A stretch of DNA of 64,000 nucleotides from Leguminivora glycinivorella (GCF_023078275.1 NC_062981.1:22678846-22742845); one strand, 5' to 3'; shown: positions 44,112-56,642, counted from the stretch's first letter. The notes: generated by a model not told the origin, from the letters alone. Translations and numbers: made by a program.

Positions 44112-45270
44112 TTGTTCATACAATTTGGCAGTTGGCAATAATATTGACAAGGACCGTATGCGTTGGAGGACCTGTCTATCTACCATCTAGAAGCAAAATA
44201 ACAAACTTGTTACACAAAATACTTTGCGTCAAGTAAGAGAAGGCTCCAGTGCTGCCTCCTACAGTTTATTCGCGTTCTCTACATTTGTATCTGCCCGTAT
44301 GTTATTCGATCTAGGTTATAAAAGTCTTCAGGGTGGCCTAACCTTGACGCCCGTGACATCAATTGTCCTTCCATTCAATAAAGCGGAGGGAAGGGGACAA
44401 ATAGAAGGAAGTTATGGTTAGAATGACATTGTTAAAGGATTAATAAATTATTGTTGTGATCTAGTTTATGCCTAGAATTAATCTAGATTAAAACGGCATC
44501 TACATATTCAAATGTATATAGTTAACAATGTATAAGCATCTGTATCTAGTTTTAATATCCTAGGAGATTTTGATTAAAGAATATAAAATTTGAAACTTCC
44601 ATTTTCGACTCCATGAAAAGAGAACTTTAAGAATTATTTCTTAATGTATTTTACAATATCTTTTAAGATAAGTAACTGTTTAGGCTGTCGGTTGGCTGTT
44701 CGTGTCTATATGTATTATGTGGCGTATAATACAACCTCTTACACTGATATCTATTCAAAATTGCAAACAGCATTGCTAAAATACGATCCTGAAAAATTTT
44801 GAATTGCAATATTAGTTTGGAAGTCTGTTGAACCGTCATAGTCTGTACCTTCATTAAAAATTCATAATCACAGTCCAAAACAAACCGTTTACCGCTCCTA
44901 AAAACGTGACACACAAATCATCGCACACATAAAATCAAATTAGTACACGGAAGCGCCATAACTATCATGTCATTCACAAAGACACGCAGAATATTAAATC
45001 TCACCTTTAATTTTACGACATTAAGGACCAGAGCGCGCGTCTTGTTGAATGAAAGTATCCGTATTTGGAGTCAGTCGCAGTAAGGAAATCGTCCCGTTAC
45101 ACGTTAACGTGCAGTTTACGTTAACGTAAACAGAGGTGTCGTAATATTTACGTGAATGGTTCCGAATAAAGATTTGGGAGCGGCGGGAATATTATGGACA
45201 TTATTTTAACATGGACATCCTGATATGGGTCCGTAAAAGATGAATTTAGTAAAATAATATATCGCGATTA
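44112..45270. other. Intron with a possible promoter patch
   Basis: 45005-45130 is CpG-richer, with acgttaacgt palindromes and, on the minus strand, a donor-like AAAGGTGAGA at 45008-44999. This could be a non-coding first exon. The rest is unremarkable. Confidence 0.35.
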
Positions 45271-45595
45271 AGCGCTGGTAGCCTAGAGGTAAATACGTGC
45301 GACTTTCGTTCCGGAGGTCGCGGGTTCGAACCCCGGCTCGCACCAATGAGTTTTTCGGAATTTATGTGCGAAATGTCATTTGATATTTGCCAGTCGCTTT
45401 TCGGTGAAGGAAAACATCGTGAGGAAACCGGACTAATTCCAATAAGGTCTAGTTTACCCTTCGGGTTGGAAGGTCAGATGGCAGTCGCTTTCGTAAAAAC
45501 TAGTGCCTTCGCCAAATCTTGGGATTAGTTGTCAAAGCGGACCCCAGGCTCCCATGAGTCGTGGCAAATGCCGGGATAACGCAAGGAGGAGGATG
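45271..45595 (+). repeat. tRNA-headed SINE (family A)
   Basis: Full-length plus-strand copy: head agcgctggtagcctagaggt, box B gggttcgaaccccggctc, tail gggataacgcaagg. Confidence 0.9.
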
Positions 45596-45609
45596 AATAT
45601 ATCACGATT

Positions 45610-45810
45610 TACCGAACTTTTGGGAAACCCTCCTTAGAACTTGTACACTCCTTTTTGCTGTGTTCTTCACACAGCAAAGGGGAGTGTACAAGTTTTTAAT
45701 GGGTTGGCAACGCGCATGTGACCCCCCTTGAGTTACAGGCGTCCATAGGCTACGGTGACCGCTTTCCATCAGGCGGACCGTATGCCTGTTTGCCACCGAC
45801 GCAGTATTAA
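45610..45810 (+). repeat. Family B repeat with 5' hairpin
   Basis: Hairpin acttgtacactcctttttgc… / …aaggggagtgtacaagt, then ggcaacgcgcatgtgac and caggcgtccataggctacgg, with an A-rich end. Copy at 53080-53270. Confidence 0.8.
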
Positions 45811-46567
45811 AAAAAATCTGTTAAGCTTGAGAATAAAGATTTTTTCCTTTGTTTATATTCTTGTGAGAAAAAAAATTGCTAAAATTGGCATAAATAACTT
45901 AGCCCTTAATTGGACAATAACCTGACCACAGAACTTTATTTATATAGAAGAAACAAGTTCATCTATTTGTATAGGGGCCGAGCGTGTCAAATTTTGTACT
46001 GAAGTTGTTTCTTGCCTGTAATTTTAAATATGTCTCAGGCTCTTGATTGTTCATAATTTTTGTGTTGTTGCAATTGAATATCACGTAACGAGGCATCTTT
46101 TATGTTTCGATTGACTTCAACTTACAAAAATTGACGCCCGAAAGCTGCAAGCTGCGATTAAAGACGGACAACTCAGTGGATTTCACTGAGTTCATTTGAC
46201 ACGCTAAGTAGATACGTTTGCTTGATCTATGGTATATATGACATCTGTGAACCTGACGAACATGACAATTTTTTTTTGTGTTTTTTTTCAAATCAGAGTA
46301 CCTAATTAGAACTACCTATTGATTCACTCATGACTATTTATGACTATTTTTTGCCAAATTAAGGGTTATATGCCAATAGGATTAATAATATCGATCACTA
46401 AAAAGAATTGTGTGAATATTTTCGATACCTATCGCGATGGCTTAACCCTGTCATTAACCATACATTATTATACACACATACAATCACGCCTCTTTCCCAA
46501 CCTGGTAGGCAGAGATCACGGATTTCTATTTGTTACGATCCATTATTATAATTTATCAAAATGTCGA

Positions 46568-46791
46568 ACAGGGGGTCGATTTTTGAATTTCGAGCGCACG
46601 AATTCTCCGTTCGAAAGTCTGTGGAAAACGACGTAATGCTATTTTTGAAAAAGGACGGCTAGTAATTTTAAAACTAGTGGTAATGACCACTCGTTTTCGG
46701 TTCTGTTAGTAGAATTTAAATCGCTAGTAGTGGAGATATTATTGAACGAATTTCACGAAATCGAACGGCCGAGATTCAAAAATCGGCACCC
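46568..46791. repeat. Element with ggggtcgatttttgaat ends
   Basis: Inverted ends ggtcgatttttgaatttcg / gagattcaaaaatcggcacc. Imperfect. Interior not recognised. Confidence 0.55.
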
Positions 46792-47046
46792 ATTCGTTTA
46801 CAATGGTGCATTGATCCCTATAAGTGTCCCAAGCCATGTGTTCCCTTCATTATCAATTAGGGTCCCCGACCTTTGCTTTTCTAACGACTCTCGATGATTA
46901 AATAATTACTACTGATTATGCACTTCCTGGAATCAAGTACTAAGACACATGGGCATGAGGAAAAAGCAGTGGAAGTCATGATACAAAAAATACACAGTTA
47001 AATTATGTTATACAACTTATACATGTCACGAAATATGTATATTGTC

Positions 47047-47302
47047 AATAGGCTAGTTTCCTACTAGTCAAATCAGTTTCTTTTTAAGAACTGTCAAAAC
47101 GATTTACTAATATGGAATTACTATGAAATACTGAGGAGTGACGTCACGGTCAATTCATTTACTTTATATCTTTCTCTTTGACTTAAATAGAAATTATGTT
47201 CAAATACAACTACTGTCCATATTTTTCTTCTAATTATGTGGTACTTAATTTCGTGCACTGCATAAAATATTTTATTTTAAGTATAGGAAACTAGCCTATT
47301 AA
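47047..47302. repeat. MITE with aataggctag ends, copy 1
   Basis: Ends aataggctagtttcctac / gtataggaaactagcctatt. Diverged copy at 59603-59880 (tttttaagaactgt, tgatgtcacggtcaa shared); truncated relative at 62430-62530. Confidence 0.75.
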
Positions 47303-47335
47303 CAGCTTTTGTAAATATAATAATCGACTATGATA

Positions 47336-47514
47336 TCCATACTAATATTATAAATGGGAAAGTGTGTGTGTCTGTTTGTTTGTCCGTCTTTCACGGCAAA
47401 ACGGAGCAACGAATTGACGTGATTTTTTAAGTGGAGATAGTTGAAGGGATGGAGAGTGACATAGGCTACTTTTTGTATCTTTTTAACGCGAGCGAAGCCG
47501 CGGGCAAAAGCTAG
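47336..47514 (+). mobile_element. Helitron-like non-autonomous element
   Basis: Copy of the family at 42548; ends gcgagcgaagccgcgggcaa then aagctag. Confidence 0.6.
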
Positions 47515-47712
47515 TAGATAATAAAGTCAGCTACTAAAAATTTATGTTTTTGTTTATAGAGTAGATAAAGTGTATAATTATTATCATTTTCACCTCCTCT
47601 CCTCACCTCACCATTTATTTTTGCACTAACATGATTTTTTTTCAGTAGTTTTATAGTTTTGAATAATATGGTACGTCTAACTAATGCACTGTTTCATACT
47701 AAACACATAATG

Positions 47713-47922
47713 CAGCAGGGCAAATCTCGACTGGGGGGCAATTGTAACTGATCCATTTTTTCCATTATTACACTATGATGTTGTTCTACATGTATCCACT
47801 GAACACGCCTACCATATACCTCTATAACCGGTGGACACTCTAATTAATAATGCAAACATTGTAAAACATGGAAAAAAATGGACCAGTTACATTTGCCCCC
47901 CAGTCGAGATTTGCCCCGCTGT
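47713..47922. repeat. 210-bp MITE with cagcagggcaaatctcgact ends
   Basis: Arms of about 50 bases, e.g. caaatctcgactggggggca and inverse tgccccccagtcgagatttg at the other end. Confidence 0.85.
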
Positions 47923-48128
47923 ACCTTACCAGAAACTTGAAGTTGAATTTCATAACAGCCATAACCTAAACAAAAATAACTTATACCTCATCATAAACTT
48001 GAAACAAACATTATTAATAACGGCGATAGTCTATATTTTAGTATCATTCATAATTAAATTGTTTATGGCGTTATATTTCAAGAGACTGCTGTTCGCTCAT
48101 TAAAGTTTTATTTCTCGAAAAGGCAGAG

Positions 48129-49058
48129 TTGGCAACAAAGAATAATAATCACGGAAAAGATGAAGATTTACTCAAGTCCTACTTAAATGGTAGAATACAA
48201 AGGGTAGATGTCAATGGACAGAGATCAACTGGGTCATTGATCTCTATGGGTGTACCACAGGGATCAATATTGGGGCCTTTCCTGTTCCTTATCTACATAA
48301 ATGACTTGCCATTCCTTGTAAAGACCCACCATGATATAGTATTGTTTGCAGACGACACCTCACTTATTTTCAAACTCAAACGACAGCAACAAGCTCACAG
48401 TGATGTAAACAATGCTATCTCTAAAGTAGTGAACTGGTTCAATGTTAATAATTTATTATTAAATGAAAAAAAGACTAAATGTATTAAGTTTGTCACTAAT
48501 AGTAACGTAAGGAATGAGCAAACAAGTGTCGTTGTGAAGGATGAGGAATTGGAACTGGTAGATAGTACAGTTTTTCTTGGTATAACCTTAGATTCCAAAC
48601 TTCAGTGGGGTCCCCATATTGTTAACCTCTCGAATAGACTTAGTTCTGCAGCTTTTGCAGTGAGCAAGATCCGTCAGTTAACAGACGTGAAAACAGCTCG
48701 ATTAGTTTATTTTAGTTACTTTCACAGCATTATGTCATATGGTATTTTACTTTGGGGCAGTGCTTCAGAGATAAATACCATATTTATTCTGCAGAAGAGG
48801 GCTATTCGAGCAATATATAAAATGAACCATAGAGACTCACTTAGAGATAAATTTAAGGACATTAATATAATGACAGTGCATTGTCAATATATTTATGAGA
48901 ATATTATGTATGTACATAAAAACATTTGTAATTTTAAGAAAAACTGTGATGTACATAATATAAATACTAGAAATGAACATAAACTCGCGGTGCCCTTCAC
49001 ACGGCTCTGTAAAATTAAAAAATCATTCAATTCAATTCAATCATTTATTCATAAATAA
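48129..49058 (+). pseudogene. Non-LTR retrotransposon reverse transcriptase, 5'-truncated
   Basis: 309-codon frame covering the C-terminal half of a Jockey/CR1-type reverse transcriptase: GVPQGSILGPFLFLIYINDL (about residues 42-61), the catalytic FADDTS, then the thumb region FLGITLDSKLQWGPHI and LVYFSYFHSIMSYGILLWG. The N-terminal palm and the endonuclease are missing. The frame stops at 49058 because an insert of about 60 bases with a (ATTCA)n-type start interrupts it. The original C-terminus (VRFYNKLPNHITDLSINKF…) resumes after 49100 and stops near 49254. Confidence 0.85.
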
Positions 49059-49590
49059 TAATTTACACGTTACATCATCATATTACAATCATGGGTAATT
49101 CATGGGTAATTGTGTTCGATTTTATAATAAACTTCCGAATCATATTACTGACTTGTCAATTAATAAATTTAAGAATCATGTAAAGCGTGTACTCATTTCC
49201 AAAGCTTATTATACAACACAAGACTACATGAATGATAAAACAACGTGGGATTAATTGTTATTCGAAATGGTTTCTTATTTTTACGTTTTTTATTATTATT
49301 ATTGTTGATGAAATTAATATTGTATTTTTTTGGACATTGGATTTTTCCTAGAAATATTCTAGACATGTATTTTTATATATACATATACCTAATTATATAT
49401 TTTTTGTTTAACGATTATTTTTATATGGAATTGTATATTATAGACTCAATATTATTATGAACAATAATTTACAACAATAAATTGCTCTGATAATTAGGTT
49501 AGATTAAGATCATAATATATATGTAATGAACTATTCATAAGAGCTTGTAACTAGGCCTACATGAATAAAGATATTTTGAATTGAATTGAT
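49059..49590 (+). mobile_element. C-terminal remnant and 3' UTR of the same non-LTR element
   Basis: FYNKLPNHITDLSINKFK is readable at 49118-49180. The tail ends in aataaagatattttgaattg followed by an aattgaat repeat, a typical LINE tail. The insert before it duplicates catgggtaattcatgggtaa. Confidence 0.75.
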
Positions 49591-51917
49591 GAACAGAGCG
49601 ATGAAGTTGTTGCGCCGGTAAATTTTCAGTGGTAAGTATTAAAGTTTTTTCAGTGGTATTAAAGTTTTATTCTGAACTAAAAACGTGAAATATTTACCTC
49701 TGCAACTTCTGAAAAAATTTACAAGTGGAGATAATTCCACTTCCGCAACCCATCCCTTTTGATTTTCGAATTCCCTGCACCTCATTTCGTAACCAATTAC
49801 AGGCCTATACTCACATAATTGAATCAAGTAGCACTCAAAACCCATTTTAATTCAATTGGCTGAAATATAACATATGTCAGTGTATTTTAAAATATAGGTT
49901 CCCATTTTTATGAAGCAACTGAGTCTTACGACTTAGAAAGTAACGTTGATTTTCCATTGAACAGTTTTTAGGTTATTTGGCCAGCGTAAATGATTAAAAG
50001 TATCTTATTAGGTCAACATAAAGTGTATGATAAAGAAAATAGTGCTTCCGTATTACGCATATATATACATCTGTGTCGTTATGAAATAAAAACAGGTACT
50101 GTTGTTAGCCTGGATTTAAAATAGCTTACAGATTACATACTTGCCACTTATCATCATTTGTAGATCGTTATCAAAGTACCCAATCCCATATAACCATAAT
50201 CGGTCGCCGTTCCTACGCAAATCCTCCTATTTTGTGTACACACAGGTCTTCGGGTCTCAATGCTTAGTCGCAGTACGGTCGACGTTTAGTCGCGGCGACC
50301 CAAATGGGGACGATTGGTAACAGGCACAAATGGTCACAGAAGTGACAGAAGTGTGCACTACGCGTGCACACATTGTTACCGTTTGGCGACTACTTTCCCA
50401 AAATCATTCGTTCATTTCATTCTTTTCAAATGGCGACTGTCAGAGACGTCAAAGTAAAAAAGAAATAAAATCATTTGACATTAAAATGTAATGGCGTAAG
50501 AATTTGTTAAAGATAAAATATTGTTTGCATTTGTAATATAATGTGGGCTAATTACCATGGCCAATTAAATTGCTCGAGTGATTTCATAAAATAAGTCTAA
50601 ATTTATCAACGCGCCATCAATTTACCTCAGTTTAACCAGTAATAATATTATTGACTACTCGGTGTTTGCGTGTTATGTATATTGATTGGTGAAGTTTTAG
50701 TGCTCTGGTGCATATACTATACTGAAATAATAAAAATAATGCCTAGAAAACCAATAAAGTTGTTAAAATATGGATTAAGACGGTAATATTCCATGTAAAA
50801 AACAGTCGCCAAACGGTCACCAAACGGTCAACAAACGGTCGCAAAATGGTCGCAGCGTACACGCGTGACCGAAAGCAGAATGGCTTCTTGTATTCATTTT
50901 TTTCAGGTATCCTCAAACTTTATAAACAATTAAATATGCCGTCGTACTCAGTTGCCCTCACTAAAGAAGATTAAAAAAAAATTGTAACGTGCGTACCGAG
51001 CTGCTGGGTTGTAAAGGATCGGGGATCATATTATTATGGTCTTCTATAGAGCAACTAGTATTGTGCGGAATTTCACAATTGACACTTGTTGAAGTAGTCT
51101 TCATTAATATTACTATCAACATTCATTTCAGCGATCTGTACTTCTTTTGTCAAGATTTTTGTATAGATAAGTGTCTACAAATTTGTAATGTTAAAGAGAC
51201 ATAAATAAAACGTAGTAGAGTAAATAATGTGTTTTTTTTGTAACCCAAACAAAATACTTGTAGATACGAGTGCGGAAAAGAGGAAAATCGATACGAGTAG
51301 CAATAAATTAATACACGAACGAAGGGAGTGTTTTAAATCGACACGAGTTGTGAATGTCCTTTTCGCACGTGTATCGTACGACGATTTTCAGTACCTAAAT
51401 CTAAGCTAAGAGTTTCGACCAAACAAGAAATGAATCATTGCTTGATTTGCTCGCACTACTGCGTTAAAAAAGCAGCATCTGTACTGAAAAAAACTATCAT
51501 TGCGCAACAGAAATTCTATTAATATCACAGTAAATACTCTATTTCATTTGATTCCTACTTTTATTGTGTAAAGCAACACTACACTTCATTTTTATCAATA
51601 AGAATTAAAAATTATATATTTAATACATTAAGTAACTATAAAGTGCTTATCTATTTGTATTATCATTCTGCACTTTTCTTAACTTTCCCACATTTCTATA
51701 AAATGTCGAAGAGTGCTTAAATGGTCGTCGTCGTTTATTATTATTTAATTCGCTCATATTTAAATGATTCAAAGCAACCAGTCCACAACTTCACAAGACA
51801 GTTTGAGAAACCTTCGTATTTCAGATTGTCATTTGCGGATACAGTGGTTTAGGAGCAGTTCGGTAATCAGACCTACACATGTGTATACAAATTCTGTCAA
51901 TGTCACTGTCAGAAACT
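49591..51917. other. Intron, mostly unique
   Basis: Contains a short tandem array at 50808-50858 (gtcgccaaacggtcaccaaa…, period near 12), echoing gtttggcgac at 50383. No coding content seen. Confidence 0.4.
50808..50858 (+). repeat. 12-bp tandem array (caaacggtc)
   Basis: Four diverged units of gtc-n-ccaaacg, the last with aaaatgg. Confidence 0.7.
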
Positions 51918-52082
51918 GTTCTGACAGTGACAATGACAGCCACAAATTCATCCACATGTTGTTACCGTTATGTGTGCAAACGTCGACTAATAAAGTGTCG
52001 TTAAAAGTCATTCTGACAGTGACATTGACAGCCACAAATTCGTACACATTTTGTTACCGTAACGAGTGCACACGACGACTAC
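51918..52082 (+). repeat. Tandem duplication of about 94 bp
   Basis: ttctgacagtgacaatgaca at 51918 recurs as ttctgacagtgacattgaca at 52012, followed in both by gccacaaattc and gttaccgt. Confidence 0.85.
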
Positions 52083-52263
52083 ATTTTGTTATTGTATCAA
52101 TACGGTCGCATTGTTTGCACGCCGTTACCACGCGTTATGTCACATTTGACAGTTAGTTACTGATTTGAAGATTTTGCGACTGAAATGGTTGTATGGGATG
52201 TTACTACAGCTTCGGAAATACTTTGCAAAAAAGCCCTACCAGATGTAATGGGCATTCTCGAGT

Positions 52264-52510
52264 ATTATTAGAGAGTTACTGTCGAAGTAAAATGTGTAAT
52301 CACAGTGCATAGACTGCCATCTCTTGACACAGGCTTAAAACTCTCGAACCTCAGTTTTGACAATTTGACCCATATTTTTAGCTCGATATGTGTTGAAATG
52401 TCAAATATCAATATTAGCGCCATCTAGCTGAGCGTCCCCCAAAGGTGTAACGCCATCTAGGCCACCGTACCTTTTTCTGTATGGTACTGAGGTACGTTTT
52501 TTTCTTAGAC
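52264..52510. repeat. Inverted copy of the 38714-38956 repeat
   Basis: gagagttactgtcgaagtaa and ctgaggtacgtttttttctt define the ends; reverse complement of the earlier copy with many substitutions. Confidence 0.75.
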
Positions 52511-53079
52511 TTGAAGGTATCCCCGCCTTTAGGTATACCGGGAGGTATCCGAATTCTAAATCCGTGAAAATAAGATCCGTCATAGATTCGGATCGGACGT
52601 ACCTAGTGGAAAACCGCTCTATCGTGCGAATTCGTATTTTTATATGCATCAAACCAACGACCGTCGTTTACAATCAAAAACAGCGAAAAAAGAGATGATT
52701 ATGAACTAATATCAAGTCTGCTACAAAAGAGATAAAGTCGAGTTTGGGAGGGTTGGGTAATTTCCTGTAAACTGATATTTCTTGTGTTTATAAACGTTAA
52801 TTATGCGTGTCGGCGCATAACGCATTTTATGCGTTTTCCGTGCCGCATTCCAGAACGATGCACCAGTTGGTAAAATATATTCGGAAAGCTAGCGTGAATG
52901 AAGGCCTCCGCCTTACTGAAGACCGCAGCCAAATAGCACTAGACCCTACTCATAGTGTTGTGTTCCTGTCGGTGAGTAAGGCTGCCAGAGCTCAACGAGG
53001 GTGTGGTATGCTGATAACGGGAGGACTTACGGAACTAACTTGTTCCGTTTATTGTCCTTTGAGTCGTCGGCAACCCGAA

Positions 53080-53270
53080 CCCTCCTTAGAACTTGTACAC
53101 TCCTTTTTGCTGTGTACTTAACACAGCAAAAGGGAATGTACAAGTTTCTAATGGGGTGGCAACGCGCATGTGACACTGTTTGAGTTGCAGGCGTCCATAG
53201 GTTACGGTGACCGCTTTACATCAGGCGGGCCGTATACTTGTTTGCCACCGACGTAGTATTAAAAAAAAAA
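53080..53270 (+). repeat. Family B repeat with 5' hairpin
   Basis: acttgtacactcctttttgc… / …agggaatgtacaagttt hairpin, then acgcgcatgtgac and an A run. Same design as 45610-45810. Confidence 0.8.
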
Positions 53271-53329
53271 GGTAAAATTATGAATAACGGAAAGACTTTT
53301 TTTTTATAAACTGGTCAGTGATTGACCGT

Positions 53330-53665
53330 AGTCGCACCTGATGGAAAGTGACGACAAGGCCGAAGTTGTAGCTCACTGGTTCAGTAATAGCCTATTCACT
53401 CTTGACTTGAATACACCCAGATTGTATTCGGCCGGGAATACAGATGAAGGGAGCATGTTCCATTCCTTAGCAGTTCGCATTAGGAAAGAAGAGGCAAACC
53501 TCTTCGTGCGAATGAAAGGTAGGTCGACAACGTAAGGTTGAAATCGCTCCCCGCGCCTGATTTGTCCGGTGATGGAAAGGGGAAGGAGGAACCAGGTCAT
53601 GCAGTTCCTGTGCACACTCTCCAGGATGACGGAGATCGGATGTAGTGTGTAAAGTACCATACAAA
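53330..53665 (-). mobile_element. CR1-type LINE C-terminus and 3' end
   Basis: Minus-strand open frame (53373-53660): RRGERFQPYVVDLPFIRTKR, then SFLMRTAKEWNMLPSSVFP and EYNLGVFKSRVNRLLL. This is the conserved last ~80 residues of CR1-like reverse transcriptase. Open, but a 5'-truncated fragment. Confidence 0.8.
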
Positions 53666-53787
53666 TAGTTCTACGGCTATGACGAATTTTATTTTCTCGG
53701 ATTCGGATGGAACGTAGTGCAAAACCGCTCCAAAAGTCGTTTTTTACGAACGTTAGTAGCTACACAGTAAGTTTCGACCCCGTCTTG

Positions 53788-54000
53788 TACCAATGAGCTT
53801 TTCGGAACTTATGTGCGAAATGTCATTTGATATGTGCCAGTAGCTTTTAGGTGAAGGAAAACATCGTGAGGAAACCGAACTAATCACAATAAGGCCTAGT
53901 TACCCTAAGTTGGAAGCTCAGATTAGTTGTTGATAAAGCGGACCCCAGGCTCCCATAAGCCGTGGCTTATGTATGGCGGGATGACGCCATGAGGATGATG
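53788..54000 (+). repeat. SINE family A, head missing
   Basis: Starts at gtaccaatgagcttttcgg; the tRNA-like head is lost. The tail is diverged. Confidence 0.75.
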
Positions 54001-54011
54001 AGGAGCTACAC

Positions 54012-54130
54012 AGTTCACTAAAGTTATCAAGCCGATAAAGTTAGTTTGTCCCTTTCTAACACACCAATACGTCGGAAAGAAACAAACGAACTTTATCGGC
54101 TTGATGACTTTAGTGAACGAATAAGGGGGT
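54012..54130. repeat. MITE, related to 60004-60141
   Basis: ttcactaaagttatcaagcc / ggcttgatgactttagtgaa arms around tcacaccaatacgtcgg-type centre (here aacacaccaatacgtcgg). The second copy is at 60004-60141. Confidence 0.8.
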
Positions 54131-54404
54131 AAGTATTTTAATTGAAATATAAAAAAAAAATGTTTTATTTATCAGTCGCCGGTGAAAATCTGCTCGTTTT
54201 CTAAAGACTACCATTTTGTACACATACTTTAATGTTAGCGATTTTGAATATACTTAACTTATAATAAGCTTTCTTTTATAAAAGGGGCCAAATAGTCGAC
54301 ATTTTGTCGCGAGTCCGCGGGTGAGTGAACGGGCTAATTTTACCACTTAGCATTTATTTACGCGCCGGCGCCGCGCCGCACGCGCACGGTAGCACGCTAT
54401 AATA

Positions 54405-54655
54405 CATACATACATACATACATACAATCACGCCTGTATCCCATAAAGGGGTAGGCAGTGCACATGAAACTACTAAAGCTTCAGTGCCACTCTTGGCAAG
54501 TAAGGGGTTGAAAGAAAACGAAACTGTGACATTGCAGTGACAGGTTGCCAGCCTCTCGCCTACGCCACAATTTAACCCATATCCCACAGTCGCATTTTAC
54601 GACACCCACGGGAAGAAAGGGGGTGGTGAAATTCTTAACCCGTCACCACACAGGC
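54405..54655 (+). repeat. Interspersed repeat (catacaatcacgcctgtat family)
   Basis: Preceded by a CATA microsatellite; copy of 39427-39700. Confidence 0.85.
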
Positions 54656-54708
54656 CACGCTATAATAAAGTTTTGAAAGAAACAATTACATTTAATGGTT
54701 TTTATTTT

Positions 54709-54945
54709 TAACCCCCGACGCAAAAACGTCGGGGTGTTATAAGTTTGACGTGTCTGTCTGTCTGTCTGTGTGTGTGTCTGTCTGTGGCATCGTAGCTCTA
54801 GAACGGATTAACCGATTTTGATTTACTTTTTTTTGTCTGAAAGCTGAGTTAGTCGGGAGTGTTCTTAGCCATGTTTCATGAAAATCGGAGAACTATGTCG
54901 CGGTCGGGGGTTTTTTCAAAATTTTAATTTTGTGGTTAGGTTATT
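54709..54945 (+). repeat. Interspersed repeat (family D)
   Basis: Starts aacccccgacgcaaaaacgt; ends in the cggtcgggggttttt motif. Confidence 0.85.
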
Positions 54946-55321
54946 ACATTTAAGGCCTCGGAAGAATGCCGAAATAGGTGAAATGAAATGAAATGAAATA
55001 AAGGCACTTCGTCTCTGGCTAGGTCACCTTGAAATATTGGGTGAAGCTTAGGCAATCAAATGGCCTACTTGGGGAGACCGAATGGACCCCGGCCTGCTGG
55101 TCACCCAAACTATCGTTGGGCGGATAGAGTGGTAATAGCCCTCCGTGAGCAAAATGGCATGCTCTTGTGTTGTTATATTTTTAGGGTTCCGTACCAAAAA
55201 GGTACAAAAGGAACGCTTATGGCGCCGCTCTGTCCGTCTGTCTGTCTGTCACATTTCTAAATATTTTTATCAATACGTTAACATGATATTACAGTTAACC
55301 AAATACCCATGAAACTTAAAC

Positions 55322-55573
55322 TAATGCCACAGTATAATAGAGAGTACTATCGTAGAGGTACAGTATGGCCACTCCCGCTCCCCGCTGAAAGTGCCGCCCA
55401 CCCCCTCTCGGTTACCTCACAGTTACCCCCTGTCAAAAACGCGAACAGTCAACCTGTCATATTTTACTCATACAAGCATAGTACGCGTTCACCTACACGA
55501 GCTTAGACTGTGTGCTAGGAAGTCTAGGAACGCGCCCCTTTCATATATTTGATTGCAAGTGTCCGAGGTGTGC
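55322..55573. repeat. Interspersed repeat, copy of 3302-3517
   Basis: Same order of blocks with a small insertion (tagaggtacagt) and a longer right part. Confidence 0.6.
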
Positions 55574-55867
55574 TAATGCCCTTAATGCCTTTACAATATA
55601 CCCTTTGAATTTCAACTGTATGTCTGTTCAACCAAATGATCACATTTCACGTCTAAATTCGCAACACATTACCGTATTGTATGAGTAACAGCTGTAAAAT
55701 CTGTAATGCAAACCTCAACACATTATCGGCGCTAACATCGAACATCAAACAACACATGTTGCTTTTCGTGGGAACACTCGAGAACAAATAAAGCAAATAA
55801 AGATAAACGAATTGACTATTATTACTATTATTTATCTTACAGTAATAGAGATAACGTTTAGTCGTTT

Positions 55868-56148
55868 AAGGACATTTTCAGAATTTGATACCCCCCAATT
55901 ACCGTAAGTTGTTAACAAAAATTAACTCACTGTCAGTTTTGTGACGATAATTAAGCATGAAATTTCAATAAAAATATTGTTTTTGTGTTAATTACGTAAA
56001 CTTTAAGCGATAATCAACATTCAGAGTGTGAAAAAAGTAAATTTTTAGACAGATTTTATGCTTAATTGTCGTCACAAAACTGACAGCGAGTTAATTTTTG
56101 TTAACAACTTACGCTAATTGGGGGGACCCAAATTCTAAAATGCCCCTA
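55868..56148. repeat. 281-bp element with long inverted ends
   Basis: Arms of about 90 bases (accccccaatta…gttgttaacaaaaattaact) mirrored at 56070-56140. AT-rich loop. Confidence 0.85.
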
Positions 56149-56321
56149 CTCCTGGTCAGACGGACATGGACAGACAGATGAAAGACATGTCTTAATTCAA
56201 TAACATTTTATCTACAGTCATGATTCGGTAACTTATCCCGCAAAACGGGATTAACGGTTTTATATACTAAGGGTTACTGCCGAATTTGGCTCACGAAATC
56301 AGATTTATAAGACTTACCCAC

Positions 56322-56628
56322 ATCATCATCCTCCTTGCGTTATCCCGGCATTTGCCACGGCTCATCGGAGCCTGGGGTCCGCTTTGACAACTAATCCCAA
56401 TATTTGGCGTAGGCTCTAGTTTTTACGAAAGCGACTGCCATCTAACCTTCCAACCCGAAGGTTAACTAGACGTAATTGGAATTTGTCCGGTTTCCTCACG
56501 ATGTATCCCTTGACCGAAAAGCGACTGGCAAATAAGAAATGACATTTTGCACATAAGTTTCGAAAAACTCAATGGTGCGAGCCGGGGTTCGAACCCGCGA
56601 CCTCCGGAACGAAAGTCGCACGCACTTA
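56322..56628 (-). repeat. tRNA-headed SINE (family A)
   Basis: Minus-strand copy, followed after about 15 bases by a second, truncated copy. Confidence 0.85.
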
Positions 56629-56642
56629 CATAGCTACTTATA

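Noticed and set aside
51764..52156. 130-codon open frame
   Set aside because: Created by a tandem duplication of low-complexity tgacagt-rich sequence; no family resemblance.
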